Notes: generated by a model from the letters alone, not told the origin. 64,000 bases of DNA from Bradyrhizobium sp. NP1 (GCF_030378205.1 NZ_CP127385.1:3698001-3762000); one strand, 5' to 3'. Numbered from the stretch's first letter, positions 39,583 through 49,031 are shown. Program-made: numbers and translations.

Positions 39583-40005
39583 TCAACCCACGGGCTGCCG
39601 TCGCGGTGCCGGCGTCTCCACGGCAGGAGCTGCCTTCTCCGGGGTTCGCTGCGTCACCGGGAGTTGCAGCACCCGCGCACGCTGGCCTTCGCACAGTTGC
39701 GTCACCAGCACGAAGCTGCCATCCGGAAATTCGATCGCGTCATGGTGCCGTTCGGGCACGAGCGGATCGATCTTGCCGAACTTGCCGACGCGCGAGTTGA
39801 TCGTCTTGGTCCAGATCCACCGGCTGTCGTATCTGACATCGGCGGCGAAGGCCAGCTCGGTACCGGGAAGCAGGCAAACCGCGACGCCTGGTTCGCGCTC
39901 GCTTGCGAAGCCGCGTGTCGAAGTCCCGCGGAAGGACGTTGTGATCAGTTCTTCGCCGACCTCGGCGGGACGGGACGCCACGGCATGCAGACTGTAGTCA
40001 CACAT
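39583..40005 (-). CDS. Conserved hypothetical protein, 140 residues
   Basis: Soluble protein of unknown function beginning MCDYSLHAVASRPAEVGEEL. It contains the distinctive segments TTSFRGTSTRGFASE, GVAVCLLPGTELAFAADVRYD and HHDAIEFPDGSFVLVTQLCEGQ. No signal peptide or membrane span is seen. The N-terminal Cys-Asp after Met recalls Ntn-type amidotransferases, but the rest does not support such a call. ATG 40005 has GAGGAG eight bases upstream; the frame extends further to 40188 without ribosome-binding support. I believe homologues are common in Bradyrhizobium. The gene ends convergently 11 bases from comEC. Confidence 0.75.
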   Translation of the reverse strand: MCDYSLHAVASRPAEVGEELITTSFRGTSTRGFASEREPGVAVCLLPGTELAFAADVRYDSRWIWTKTINSRVGKFGKIDPLVPERHHDAIEFPDGSFVLVTQLCEGQRARVLQLPVTQRTPEKAAPAVETPAPRRQPVG

Positions 40006-40504
40006 CGGGTTGCTCCTCGTTCGAGATAGCGACCCGTGCCTGTGTGCGTGTCCCTGAGCATGCTCGCCGCACAATGCCTTTCGCCTGTGCCGCGAGGAGA
40101 CCGATTGTTGTTTGTCGATCTTGCTGCGGGAGGCGCGGGCCCTATCAAAGTGGACGATAACGCCAACCCTTGGCTTCCTTGTAGGCAATTCTGCGACTCG
40201 CGGCCTGCGCGGCCATCACAAATTAGTTTGGCGTGAAGCGCAGTTTCTTTGGAACAAAAATGGCCTCTCGCGCATAGGCAGGGGGCTTCTGTCCGAGCAA
40301 TGAGGACAGCGCGCGCGTTTTCCCGGCTGCCCATTTTCTTGTCACGTTTCCTGTCACGCGCTTCGCCTTATAAGCATGAGCGCGCTTGCGCTGTTGTCGC
40401 TGGCTCGTTGCTCCGTTTGGCATGCGAGCCTTGCAACGCGCGACAACACCACACGCGGCCGAGGCGGCGTTCAACCGCCGCGACCGTCCTGTACGCGGTG
40501 CCAC
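40006..40504. other. 499-base gap without a supported gene
   Basis: Lies between the reverse hypothetical gene and the 3' end of lexA. It must hold the promoter of the hypothetical gene. Short open frames are present on both strands but have basic, low-complexity products and no ribosome-binding site. No tRNA, repeat or clear terminator was recognised. Confidence 0.5.
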
Positions 40505-41206
40505 TCAGTACTTCCGATACAGCCCGATCAGCTTGCCCTGGATCTTGACGCGGTTCGGCGGGAGTATCCGGACCTCGTAGGCCGTGTTGGCCGGCTCCAG
40601 CGCAATGGAAGCACCTCGGCGGCGAAAACGTTTCAGCGTCGCTTCCTCGTCATCGATCAGCGCGACGACGATGTCGCCGGTGTCGGCACTCTCGTTGCGC
40701 TGGATCAAAGCCATGTCGCCGTCGAGGATACCGGCATCGACCATGGAGTCGCCGCGCACCTCGAGCGCGTAGTGCTCACCGGAGCCGAGCATGTCGGGCG
40801 GCACGCTGATGGTGTGGCTGCGGGTCTGCAGTGCCTCGATCGGTGTGCCGGCGGCGATGCGGCCCATGACGGGCACCGCGACCGGACGCTCACCGTCATC
40901 GGCGGTGGAGCTGGCGCTGCGGCCCTTGCCGAGATTGCCTTCGATGACGCTCGGGGTGAAGCCGCGGCGGCTGCCGCCGCCGCTTGCGGAAAGCTCGGGC
41001 AGCTTGATCACCTCGATGGCGCGGGCGCGGTTGGGCAGGCGACGGATGAAGCCGCGTTCTTCCAGTGCGGTGATGAGGCGGTGGATGCCGGATTTCGAGC
41101 GCAGGTCGAGTGCGTCCTTCATCTCGTCGAACGAGGGCGGGACGCCGGCCTCTTTCAGCCGTTCATTGATGAAACGCAGAAGTTCGTACTGTTTGCGCGT
41201 GAGCAT
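40505..41206 (-). CDS. lexA: SOS repressor LexA
   Basis: Represses DNA-damage genes and self-cleaves when activated by RecA filaments. The 233-residue protein has the N-terminal winged helix ([39 protein letters not shown]). The S24 peptidase domain has the cleavage site Ala119-Gly120 in GRIAAGTP, catalytic Ser154 in [11 protein letters not shown] and Lys192 in EATLKRF. ATG 41206 gives the standard MLTRKQ start; a TTG three codons upstream is in frame. A GTTC-N7-GTTC box lies 117 bases upstream, indicating autoregulation. moeA is the upstream neighbour on the same strand. Confidence 0.97.
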   Translation of the reverse strand: MLTRKQYELLRFINERLKEAGVPPSFDEMKDALDLRSKSGIHRLITALEERGFIRRLPNRARAIEVIKLPELSASGGGSRRGFTPSVIEGNLGKGRSASSTADDGERPVAVPVMGRIAAGTPIEALQTRSHTISVPPDMLGSGEHYALEVRGDSMVDAGILDGDMALIQRNESADTGDIVVALIDDEEATLKRFRRRGASIALEPANTAYEVRILPPNRVKIQGKLIGLYRKY

Positions 41207-41323
41207 CTCGAGCAAGTCCCCCGGTTGATGGTGCCGATTGATGCGACCACGGGAGCGCGGCTCCCATTCTCGGCATCAAAGTAGATACCAGCACTCGAAA
41301 CAAATCATGAACGGACACTATAT

Positions 41324-41338
41324 GTTCGATATGTGTTC
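41324..41338 (+). promoter_or_regulatory. LexA box upstream of lexA
   Basis: Exact GTTC-N7-GTTC, the alphaproteobacterial SOS operator, in the lexA-moeA intergenic region 117 bases from the lexA start. It matches the box at 7797-7811. Confidence 0.8.
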
Positions 41339-41398
41339 CGCAACCACTTAATTTCCGGTGAACGCGCTCCGAGGGCGCGGAACCGCTGCCCGATCGCC

Positions 41399-42610
41399 TC
41401 AGTCAGGCAGTCGCAGCACGTCGCAAGACGCGCCCGCTTTCGCCGCCGGCGCAAATGGCGGACGGATCAGAAGTGCCTGTGCCGCAGCGAGATTCGCAAC
41501 CAGCGAGCTGTCCTGGTGATTGACCGGCGTGGCGATCAGCGTGCCGTCGTCGCGCTCGTCGAGCCGCGCGCGCAAGTAATCCTCGCGCTGATCGTTGGCG
41601 CCGACGTCGCGGCCGAGCAGGGCGGTTTCACGTGCATGGTGAATCACCGAGCGACCCGAAAGCGCGCGAATCAACGGCACCAGAAACAGGAAGGCGCAGA
41701 CATAGGAGGAAACCGGATTGCCGGGCAGGCCGATCACCCGGAGCGCGCCGAGCCGGCCGTGCATCATCGGCTTGCCCGGGCGCATCGCAATGCGCCAGAA
41801 CGCCATGGTCACGCCTTCTGCCCGAAGCGACCGGTGCACCAGGTCATGGTCGCCGACCGAGGCGCCGCCGGTCGTGATCAGGATGTCGGCGCCGGAATCC
41901 CGGGCGCGGCGGATGCCCGACGTGGTCGCTTCCAGCGTGTCGGCGGCGACCCCGAGATCGATCGTGTCGGCGCCCTCGGCGCGCGCCAGCGCGCGCAGCG
42001 AATAGCCGTTGGAATAGACGATCTGGCCCGGGCCGGGCGTTGAGCCGGGCATCACCAGCTCGTCGCCGGTCGCCAGGATCGCGACCTTGGGCCGGCGCCG
42101 CACCGGAAGGTTGGGGTGATTCATGGCGGCCGCGAGCGACAGATGACGGTCGCCAAGCCGGGTGCCTCCTTGCAGCAGCACCTCGCCCTGCCTGAAATCG
42201 ATGCCGGGGCCGCGGATATGGCGGCCGACGCTGGCCGCCTCGGTGATGCGGATGGTGTTGCCGTCGGCCTCGGTGTCCTCCTGGATCACCACGGCATCGG
42301 CGCCGTCGGGGATGACGCCGCCGGTGAAGATGCGCACGGCCTCGCCTTGCCCGACCCGTCGTTCGAACGGGCGGCCGGCTGCGACCTCGCCGATCACGGT
42401 CAGCCGCGCGCCTGCCTGCGCCGCATCCGCCGCGCGCACCGCGTAGCCGTCCATCGCCGACATCGCCTGCGGCGGCTGGTTGCGCAGCGCAGCGACATCG
42501 CGCGCCAGCACGCGATGGTAGGCGGCATCCAGCGCCACCATTTCCTGTTCCAGCGGTTCGCTGTCTGCGAGGATCGCGGCCAAAGCGTCGGCAACCGGCA
42601 TGAGGGCCAC
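41399..42610 (-). CDS. moeA: Molybdopterin molybdenumtransferase MoeA
   Basis: Inserts molybdate into adenylylated molybdopterin to form molybdenum cofactor. The 403-residue protein has the four-domain MoeA pattern: SAMDGYAVRAADA, FTGGVIPDGADAVVIQEDT, VAILATGDELVMPG, DILITTGGASVGDHDLV and MRPGKPMMHGRL, with the domain IV region at the C-terminus. The start is decided by the ribosome-binding site: AGGAG (42619-42623) lies eight bases from GTG 42610, whereas ATG 42601 would be too far. moaC, its usual neighbour, is 9 kb away here. Confidence 0.95.
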   Translation of the reverse strand: MALMPVADALAAILADSEPLEQEMVALDAAYHRVLARDVAALRNQPPQAMSAMDGYAVRAADAAQAGARLTVIGEVAAGRPFERRVGQGEAVRIFTGGVIPDGADAVVIQEDTEADGNTIRITEAASVGRHIRGPGIDFRQGEVLLQGGTRLGDRHLSLAAAMNHPNLPVRRRPKVAILATGDELVMPGSTPGPGQIVYSNGYSLRALARAEGADTIDLGVAADTLEATTSGIRRARDSGADILITTGGASVGDHDLVHRSLRAEGVTMAFWRIAMRPGKPMMHGRLGALRVIGLPGNPVSSYVCAFLFLVPLIRALSGRSVIHHARETALLGRDVGANDQREDYLRARLDERDDGTLIATPVNHQDSSLVANLAAAQALLIRPPFAPAAKAGASCDVLRLPD

Positions 42611-42630
42611 AGCGAAAACTCCTAAAATTC

Positions 42631-43290
42631 CTAGATCCCGAGTGCCTCGAGCGCGTCGGCGACGTCGCGCGACGATCGCACCTCGACCGCCTGCAGGCCG
42701 CAGGCCCGCGCACCCTCGATGTTTTCGGCGAGATCGTCGAAGAACACAATGCGCGAGGCGGGCACCCCGATCGCTTTCACGACATGATCATAGGCGGCGG
42801 TATCCGGCTTGCGCAGGCCGATCGTCGAGGACAGGTAGATTTCGCGGAAATGGCCGAGCAGGGGGCCATAGGCTTTCGAGAAGTGCTCGACGTGCGGCCG
42901 GTTGGTGTTCGAGAAGGCATAGAGCGGCATGCGCCGCGCGGCGCGCGCCAGCAGGGGGGCGATGCCGGGCATCTCGCCGGCGAAGATCGCGTTCCAGCCT
43001 TCGAGGAACTGGGCGTCGGAAATGGTGATCCCCAGCATCGCGCGCAGGCTGTCGAAATAGGCGGCATCGCTGATGGTGCCCACCTCGTGCTGCCGGTAGC
43101 TCTCGTCGCGCACGAAACGCGCGACCAGCTCTGCCGGCGCGCATCGGGCGTGGGTCGCCCAGCATGCGATCGCCTGGGAGAAGTCGATGTCGAGCACCAC
43201 GCGGCCGAGGTCGAACAACAGGGCGTCCGCGGCGCCGGGGGAGAGCCGGGGTGAGGTCATCGCGCTCGAAACACCTACCAAGCGGCTCAT
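42631..43290 (-). CDS. HAD-superfamily phosphatase (subfamily IA, YihX-like)
   Basis: Haloacid-dehalogenase-type hydrolase of 219 residues, probably a phosphatase for a small sugar or nucleotide phosphate. Motif I is DALLFDLGRVVLDIDF (nucleophile Asp of FDLG), as in YihX. Motif II is YAFSNTNRPHVEHF, motif III the Lys in GLRKPDTAAYDHV, and motif IV FFDDLAENIEGAR. A helical cap lies between motifs I and II. The chosen ATG 43290 overlaps the stop of the upstream hydroxy-acid dehydrogenase gene (TGATG), suggesting coupling; ATG 43260 is an alternative. Confidence 0.85.
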   Translation of the reverse strand: MSRLVGVSSAMTSPRLSPGAADALLFDLGRVVLDIDFSQAIACWATHARCAPAELVARFVRDESYRQHEVGTISDAAYFDSLRAMLGITISDAQFLEGWNAIFAGEMPGIAPLLARAARRMPLYAFSNTNRPHVEHFSKAYGPLLGHFREIYLSSTIGLRKPDTAAYDHVVKAIGVPASRIVFFDDLAENIEGARACGLQAVEVRSSRDVADALEALGI

Positions 43291-44417
43291 CAGTAACGAT
43301 AGGGCTCGATGTCGAGCAGCGGAAAGGCGCTGAACACGCCGGGCGGATTGGTCGCGGTCGCCGGATGCAGGCAGCTCTTGTCGAGCTTGGCGAAGGACGT
43401 GGCGCCGAGCAGGCCGAGGGTGCGGACCACCTCGTCCTCCAGCAATTCCAGCATGCGCAGCACGCCGGCCTCGCCGGCTGCGGCCAGCGCCCAGCATTGC
43501 AGGCGACCGATGCCGACGAGGTCGGCGCCGGCCGCGATCGCCTTGACGACGTCGCTGCCGCGGCAGAAGCCGCCATCGACCATGATCTTGGCGCGGCCCT
43601 TCACGGCATCGACGATCTCGGGCAGCACGTGCATGGCGCCGCGCCCGTGATCGAGCTGGCGGCCGCCGTGATTGGAGACGTAGATCCACTCGACGCCGTG
43701 GTCGAGCGCGATCTGGGCATCCTCGGCGGTGGCGATGCCCTTGATGACGAGCGGAATTTTGAACTTGTCCTTGATCAGCTTCACCGTGCGCCAGTCGAGC
43801 GCCTTCTGGTAGTCGCCGCCGGTGGCGCGCAGCCGGCTCTCGCGCACGTAGCGCTTGGCGATGTCGCGCTCGCGCCGGCTGTAATGGGCGGTGTCGACCG
43901 TGAGGCAGAAGGCGGCATAGTCGTTGGCGATCGCCCGGCTGACCACGTCCTCGACGAAGGCGTCGTCGCCGCGCACATAGAGCTGATAGAGACGCAGCGC
44001 GTTCGGCGCGGCTTCCGCGACCTTCTCGAGGCCGGGGTCGGAGACCGAGCTCAGCATGTGTGCCGCGCCGAACCGGCCGGCGGCGCTTGCCACGCTCGCC
44101 GCTGCACCCGGCTCGAAGACTTCGAGCGCGCCGACCGGGGCCAGCATGACCGGAAGGCGCATCGTGCGCCCGAAGCGCTCGACCGATGCATCGATGCGCG
44201 AGACGTCCCGCAGCACGCGCGGGCGGAAGGCGATCTCGTCGAGCGCCATGCGGTTGCGGCGCATCGTGGTCTCGGTCTCGGCCGCCCCGATGATGTAGTC
44301 CCAGGCGTTCTGGTTGAGGTTGGCGCGCGCCTTGCGGATGAACTCGTGCAGGTTCTGGAACGGCTCCTCGCTCGCACCAAGCTCGACATTGCGCGCTGGC
44401 CTGATTGCTTCGTTCAT
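43290..44417 (-). CDS. FMN-dependent alpha-hydroxy-acid dehydrogenase/oxidase
   Basis: Flavoprotein that oxidises an L-2-hydroxy acid (lactate, glycolate or mandelate class) to the 2-oxo acid. The 375-residue protein is a full TIM barrel with WDYIIGAAETETTMRRN, LPVMLAPVGALEVFEP and the catalytic-histidine motif WIYVSNHGGRQLDHGRGA. It also has the FMN phosphate loop IMVDGGFCRGSDVVKAIAAGADLVGIGR. No membrane-anchoring insertion of the LldD type was evident, so substrate and electron acceptor are open. ATG 44417 has GGGAGGA six bases upstream. It is coupled to the HAD gene downstream by a one-base overlap. Confidence 0.88.
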   Translation of the reverse strand: MNEAIRPARNVELGASEEPFQNLHEFIRKARANLNQNAWDYIIGAAETETTMRRNRMALDEIAFRPRVLRDVSRIDASVERFGRTMRLPVMLAPVGALEVFEPGAAASVASAAGRFGAAHMLSSVSDPGLEKVAEAAPNALRLYQLYVRGDDAFVEDVVSRAIANDYAAFCLTVDTAHYSRRERDIAKRYVRESRLRATGGDYQKALDWRTVKLIKDKFKIPLVIKGIATAEDAQIALDHGVEWIYVSNHGGRQLDHGRGAMHVLPEIVDAVKGRAKIMVDGGFCRGSDVVKAIAAGADLVGIGRLQCWALAAAGEAGVLRMLELLEDEVVRTLGLLGATSFAKLDKSCLHPATATNPPGVFSAFPLLDIEPYRY

Positions 44418-44857
44418 CTCTTCCTCCCGGGCATTTAGGCTTGTCTCTTCGCCTATCGCTTCCGAAGGGCGGGCGCTATCCCAAAAAATGCATGGCTTTA
44501 GACGGATGGATTTTCCCGGCGGGGCGCGCGAGGGCGCCGGCCGGCACCGTGAAATTCCGGCTTTGCGGCCGGCCCGCGCCATACCTATGTCGTCAGCATG
44601 CCCGCGCGACGGCGTGAGCCGTCTCGTCGGGGATTTGATTCGCGGCGCGGCCGGTCCGGCGCGCAATGAGCGTAGGGGTGGAAAGCGAGCCGGCGGGACT
44701 GACTTGCCTCGAAATTGGGCAGGAAAACCAAGGTACAGCGTGCACGGCGACCGGCCCGCGTCTTGGACCGGCCTTGAAGAAACCTGAAAGCTATTGTGAT
44801 TTCCCGGTTTGATTTGCCCGGCCCATAATGGGTCGATCGAACGCAAAAAGGCCCGCG
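44418..44857. other. 440-base divergent intergenic region without a supported gene
   Basis: Lies between the reverse hydroxy-acid dehydrogenase gene and ctpA, so it should contain both promoters. Open frames here have no ribosome-binding site and Arg/Pro-rich products. No palindrome or known repeat was recognised. Confidence 0.5.
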
Positions 44858-46195
44858 ATGCGGAAGAATCTCCTGTTTCTCTGTGGTGCGCTCACGGGAA
44901 CGTGCCTGACGCTCCTCGTCACCCTGCCCGAAGGCAGCCATCTGGTGGCGGCAGCGCGAGCGGCCGCCAATGCTGTGGATACCTATTCACAGCTTAACCT
45001 GTTCGGCGAAGTGTTCGAGCGCGTCCGTGCCGACTATGTCGAGAAGCCCGACGACACCAAGCTGATCGAAGGCGCCATCGACGGGATGGTGACCTCGCTC
45101 GATCCGCACTCGCGCTACATGAACGACAAGGCCTGGCGCGAGATGCAGGAGACGACGTCGGGCGAGTTCGGCGGGCTCGGCATCGAGGTCACCATGGAAG
45201 ACGGCCTCGTCAAGGTCGTCTCGCCGATCGACGATACGCCCGCAGCAAAGGCCGGCATCATGTCCGGCGACCTGATCGCCCAGATCGACGGCGAGGCCGT
45301 GCAGGGCCTCTCGCTGGAGCAGGCGGTGAACAAGATGAAGGGCGCGGTCAACACCAAGACCAAGCTCCTGATCATGCGCAAGGGCAAGGACGCCCCGCTC
45401 GAGCTGACGATCACCCGCGAGATCATCCGCGTCCGCCCGGTCCGCTATCACACCGAGGGCGGGGACATCGGCTATATCAGGATCACCTCGTTCAACGAGC
45501 AGACCACGGAGAGCTTGCGCAAGGCGGTCTCCGCCATCGCCAAGGAGATCCCACCCGAGAAGCTCGCGGGTTACGTCGTCGATCTGCGCAACAATCCCGG
45601 CGGCCTGCTCGACCAGGCGGTGTCGGTGGCGAGCACCTTCATGGCGCGCGGCGAGATCGTCTCCACGCGCGGCCGCAATCCGGAGGAAACCCAGCGCTTC
45701 ACCGCGCATGGCGGCGACCTCATCAAGGGCAAGCCGCTGGTGGTGCTGATCAACGGCGGCTCGGCGTCGGCGTCCGAAATCGTTGCCGGCGCGCTGCATG
45801 ATCACAAGCGCGCAACCCTGATCGGAACCCGCTCCTTCGGCAAGGGATCCGTGCAGACCATCATCCCGCTCGGCGCCGGCAACGGCGCGCTGGCGCTCAC
45901 CACGGCGCGCTATTTCACCCCGTCGGGCCATTCGATCCAGGCCCAGGGCATCACGCCCGACATCGAGGTGCTGCAGGATGTGCCTGACGAGCTGAAGGGC
46001 CGCGCCGACACTAAGGGCGAGGCGTCAATGCGCGGCCATCTCTCGGGCGAGGGCGCCGAGCAGACCGGCTCGCAGTCCTACGTGCCGCCGGAGGACAAGG
46101 ACGACAAGGCGCTGGGCGCGGCCTACAATCTGCTGCGCGGCGTCACCGTCAACGCCAATGTTCCACCGCCGGCCAAGGCAGTGGTGCCGAACTAG
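44858..46195 (+). CDS. ctpA: Carboxy-terminal processing protease (peptidase S41)
   Basis: Periplasmic serine protease of 445 residues that trims or degrades proteins from the C-terminus. An N-terminal signal or anchor (LLFLCGALTGTCLTLLVTL) is followed by the helical YVEKPDDTKLIEGAIDGMVTSLDPHS region. A PDZ domain comes next (about 90-170; GGLGIEVTMEDGLVKVVSPI, GIMSGDLIAQIDGE), then the S41 core with VVDLRNNPGGLLDQAV, the catalytic serine in INGGSASASEIVAGAL and lysine in GTRSFGKGSVQT. ATG 44858 has AAAAAGG upstream. The TAG stop lies in the first bases of a palindromic repeat (46192-46263), so the last codons may have been set by repeat insertion. Confidence 0.93.
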   Translation: MRKNLLFLCGALTGTCLTLLVTLPEGSHLVAAARAAANAVDTYSQLNLFGEVFERVRADYVEKPDDTKLIEGAIDGMVTSLDPHSRYMNDKAWREMQETTSGEFGGLGIEVTMEDGLVKVVSPIDDTPAAKAGIMSGDLIAQIDGEAVQGLSLEQAVNKMKGAVNTKTKLLIMRKGKDAPLELTITREIIRVRPVRYHTEGGDIGYIRITSFNEQTTESLRKAVSAIAKEIPPEKLAGYVVDLRNNPGGLLDQAVSVASTFMARGEIVSTRGRNPEETQRFTAHGGDLIKGKPLVVLINGGSASASEIVAGALHDHKRATLIGTRSFGKGSVQTIIPLGAGNGALALTTARYFTPSGHSIQAQGITPDIEVLQDVPDELKGRADTKGEASMRGHLSGEGAEQTGSQSYVPPEDKDDKALGAAYNLLRGVTVNANVPPPAKAVVPN

Positions 46196-46263
46196 TGGAG
46201 CGGATTTGACGTTCGCTACCCGCCTGCCGCGATGGGATGCGAATGTTAGAATCGGACCACTAG
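46192..46263. repeat. Double-hairpin palindromic repeat, copy B (internally deleted)
   Basis: A 72-base form with the left arm of H1 (CTAGTGGAGCGGATTTGACG...) joined to the right arm of H2 (...GAATGTTAGAATCGGACC, ending ACTAG). The middle of the 166-base element is missing. It starts and ends with CTAG. It overlaps the ctpA stop codon and ends 15 bases before the stop of the GGDEF-EAL gene. Confidence 0.85.
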
Positions 46264-46278
46264 CATCTCGGGAAAGAT

Positions 46279-49008
46279 TCAGGCGGCGCCCGACAGCGGA
46301 CGCCGCCGCTGCACCTGACCTGCCGCCGGCGCCGTCAGGCGCTCGCGATGCGCGCGGAACAGGGGCTGCAGCTCGGCCGCGGGCAGCGGTCGACTGAACA
46401 GATAACCCTGCATTTCCGAGCAGCCGAGCATGCGCAGGAGCCGCTGCTGCTCGGCGGTCTCGACGCCTTCGGCCGTCGTCGTCATGCTGCGCGCAGCTGC
46501 GATATTGACCACCGCCTGCACGATGCTGGAGGAACCGCCCGGCTCGGCGATATCGTCGACGAAGTAGCGGTCGATCTTGATCTTGTCGAACGGGAAGCGC
46601 TGCAGGTAGCTCAGCGAGGAATAGCCGGTGCCGAAATCGTCGAGCGCGATGCGCACGCCGATGCCGCGGAGCTGGTGCAGGATCGCAAGCGCCGTCTCGT
46701 CGTCGCGGATCAGGACAGCCTCGGTGATTTCCAGCTCCAGCCGGCTCGCCGGTAGGCCGGATGCCGCGAGCGCCGCCATGATCTTCAGCGCCAGCGTCCC
46801 GCTCTTGAACTGGATCGGCGAGACGTTGACCGCAAGGCGAATGTCGTCAGGCCAGCTTGCGGCCTCCTTGCAGGCGGTCGCCAGCACCCACTCGCCGAGC
46901 TGGTTGATGAGGCCGGTGTCCTCCGCGATCGGAATGAACTCCGCGGGTGAGATCATGCCGCGCTCGGGGTGGCGCCAGCGCACCAGCGCCTCGCAGCCGG
47001 TGATGTCGTTGCTCTGCAGGCCGAGGCAGGGCTGGTAGTACACTTCGAGCCCGCCGCCGGCGATGGCCTGGCGCAGATCGCTCTCCAGCCGGTGGCGCGC
47101 CTTGACCTGGGCATCCATGTCCGGCTCGAAGAAACGGTAGGTGCGCCGTCCAGCCGATTTGGCGGCATACATCGCAAGGTCGGCGTTCTTCAGGATCTGG
47201 TCGAGCTCGGTGCCGTGCTCGGGCGCGAGCGCGATGCCGATGCTGGCATCGGCGGTGAGCTGGTGGCCGAGGCAGTCGTAAGGCTGGCGGACCGCGTTGA
47301 ACACCTCGTTGAGGAGGTCGGTGATGTCGTCGACGTTCCGGACCCCGGTCTGGACGATGGCGAACTCGTCGCCGCCGAGCCGCGCGACGAATCCGGCCTG
47401 GCCGACGCAGCGGGCGAGGTTGACCGCGAGCGACTTCAGAAGCTCGTCGCCGACCAGATGGCCGAGCGAGTCGTTGACGCCCTTGAACTCGTCGATGTCG
47501 ATGTAGCAGACCGCGGTCTGGCGGCCCGCAGGAATTTGCGCAAGCTCCTGCTTCAGCCGTTCGTGGAACAGCGTCCGGTTCGGCAGGTCGGTCAGCGCGT
47601 CGTAGTGCGCCAGATGCATGATGCGCTGCTCGGCGCGCCTGCGCTCGGTGACGTCTTCATGGGTTGCGAGCCAGCCGCCATCGGCGAGCGGCTCGTTGAT
47701 GATGTGGATGGAGCGGCCGTCCGGCGTGTCGATGACGTAGCTCTTCTCGTGGCCGATGCCGCGCAGCACGGTGGTGATGTATTCGTTCTCGTCGCCGACA
47801 AAGGAGCCGGTCGCCTTGCGATGCTCGATCACCTCGCGGAAGGTGCAGCCCGGCCGCACCACCTCGGCCGAGAGCCCGTACATGTCGAGATAGCGCTTGT
47901 TGCAGACGATCAGCCGGGCCGAGGCGTCGAACATCAACAGGCCCTGGGTCATGTTGTTGATGGCCCGGTCCAGCCGCTGCTTCTCCAGTCGCAACCGCTG
48001 CTCCGACAGGCGGTGCTGTTGCGACAATTTGCGAACCACCAGCAGGATGAGCGCGGCGATCGCGAGCACCGAGCCGCCGGCCACCACGGTCAGCATCCTC
48101 GTCTGCGCCCGCCAGTCGACAAGCGCGGCGGCGGTGGTCGTCGTCGCCACGATCACGATCGGGAAGTTGGTCAGCGCCCGCGACGCGATCAGCCGGTCCT
48201 GGCCGTCGATCGGGCTGGTGAGGCGGCCGGTAAAGCTCGGCTCGCCGAACACCCTCTGCTGGCCCGCGGAACCGCTGTTGAAATTGTGCCCGATCAGGCC
48301 TTCGACATGGGGGTAGCGCGCCAGCAGGGTGCCGTCGCGATGATGCATGCTGATCGTCGCGCCCGAACCGAGCGCGAGCGAGGCGAAGAATCTTTCGAAA
48401 TTGGCGGGCTCGATGCCGCGTCCGACGACGCCGAGCAGTTCGCCATGCGACCCCGTCATCTTGCGCGCAATCACCGTGGTCCAGATGCCGCTGACCCGGC
48501 TGTGGACCGGCTCGATCACCATTTCCGGCGTGCGCGGATCGGTCCTGAAGGCCTGGAAGTAGGGACGGTCGCCGATCTGGACCAGCGGAGCCGGCCAGGC
48601 TTTCGAGGTGTTGATCAGGACGCCGTCGGCGTCGAAGATGTTGATGTCGCCGACATAGGACACCGCGCTCAATTTCGATTTCAGCATGAGATGGATGTCG
48701 CGGCCCGACATCCGCTGCCGATATTCGTCCGCGGTCGCGATGCCGCTCGCGCGCATCAGCGCGATGATGTCCTTCTGGATGACCTGGAAGTCCTCGAGCT
48801 GCTGGTCGAAATGGCGCGCCAGCAGCAGCACGGTGTTTTCAAGCTCGCGCTCGCTGTTGCGCAGCGCGCGCTCGCGGAAGTTGGCAGCCGTGAGTGCGGC
48901 GCCGATCGCGATCGCCGCGATCAGCACGGCGCCGCCCAGCAACAGCCAGCGGATGGGGTTGTCGCGGACGGACGTCTTGGCGTCGATGAACGTTCTGCCG
49001 ATCGTCAT
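46279..49008 (-). CDS. Membrane-bound cyclic-di-GMP signalling protein, PAS-GGDEF-EAL
   Basis: Predicted to make and/or break c-di-GMP in response to an external signal. The 909-residue protein has a membrane span at about 20-42, a periplasmic Cache-type sensor to about 310 and a second span (about 312-330, VVAGGSVLAIAALILLVV). A PAS domain follows (about 350-455; GLLMFDASARLIVCNKRYLDMYG). The GGDEF domain is intact (RLGGDEFAIV near residue 545), and so is the EAL domain (GCEALVRWRHPERG near 673, with LALDDFGTGYSSL-like ALDDFGTGYSSL and IKIDRYFV). Both catalytic signatures are present, so either activity is possible. The gene is bracketed by two copies of the double-hairpin repeat. Confidence 0.93.
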   Translation of the reverse strand: MTIGRTFIDAKTSVRDNPIRWLLLGGAVLIAAIAIGAALTAANFRERALRNSERELENTVLLLARHFDQQLEDFQVIQKDIIALMRASGIATADEYRQRMSGRDIHLMLKSKLSAVSYVGDINIFDADGVLINTSKAWPAPLVQIGDRPYFQAFRTDPRTPEMVIEPVHSRVSGIWTTVIARKMTGSHGELLGVVGRGIEPANFERFFASLALGSGATISMHHRDGTLLARYPHVEGLIGHNFNSGSAGQQRVFGEPSFTGRLTSPIDGQDRLIASRALTNFPIVIVATTTTAAALVDWRAQTRMLTVVAGGSVLAIAALILLVVRKLSQQHRLSEQRLRLEKQRLDRAINNMTQGLLMFDASARLIVCNKRYLDMYGLSAEVVRPGCTFREVIEHRKATGSFVGDENEYITTVLRGIGHEKSYVIDTPDGRSIHIINEPLADGGWLATHEDVTERRRAEQRIMHLAHYDALTDLPNRTLFHERLKQELAQIPAGRQTAVCYIDIDEFKGVNDSLGHLVGDELLKSLAVNLARCVGQAGFVARLGGDEFAIVQTGVRNVDDITDLLNEVFNAVRQPYDCLGHQLTADASIGIALAPEHGTELDQILKNADLAMYAAKSAGRRTYRFFEPDMDAQVKARHRLESDLRQAIAGGGLEVYYQPCLGLQSNDITGCEALVRWRHPERGMISPAEFIPIAEDTGLINQLGEWVLATACKEAASWPDDIRLAVNVSPIQFKSGTLALKIMAALAASGLPASRLELEITEAVLIRDDETALAILHQLRGIGVRIALDDFGTGYSSLSYLQRFPFDKIKIDRYFVDDIAEPGGSSSIVQAVVNIAAARSMTTTAEGVETAEQQRLLRMLGCSEMQGYLFSRPLPAAELQPLFRAHRERLTAPAAGQVQRRRPLSGAA

Positions 49009-49031
49009 GGCTGCTGATTCACCGCCCCTGG

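Noticed and set aside
40223..40504. Reverse ORF of 93 codons downstream of lexA
   Set aside because: Basic, low-complexity product without a ribosome-binding site or family resemblance.
44418..44857. Short forward ORFs upstream of ctpA
   Set aside because: No Shine-Dalgarno sequences, Arg/Pro/Ala-rich translations, and the region is needed for two divergent promoters.
46969..49017. Forward open frame of 682 codons opposite the GGDEF-EAL gene
   Set aside because: Antisense shadow with a repetitive acidic/basic composition; the reverse-strand protein has complete GGDEF and EAL motifs.
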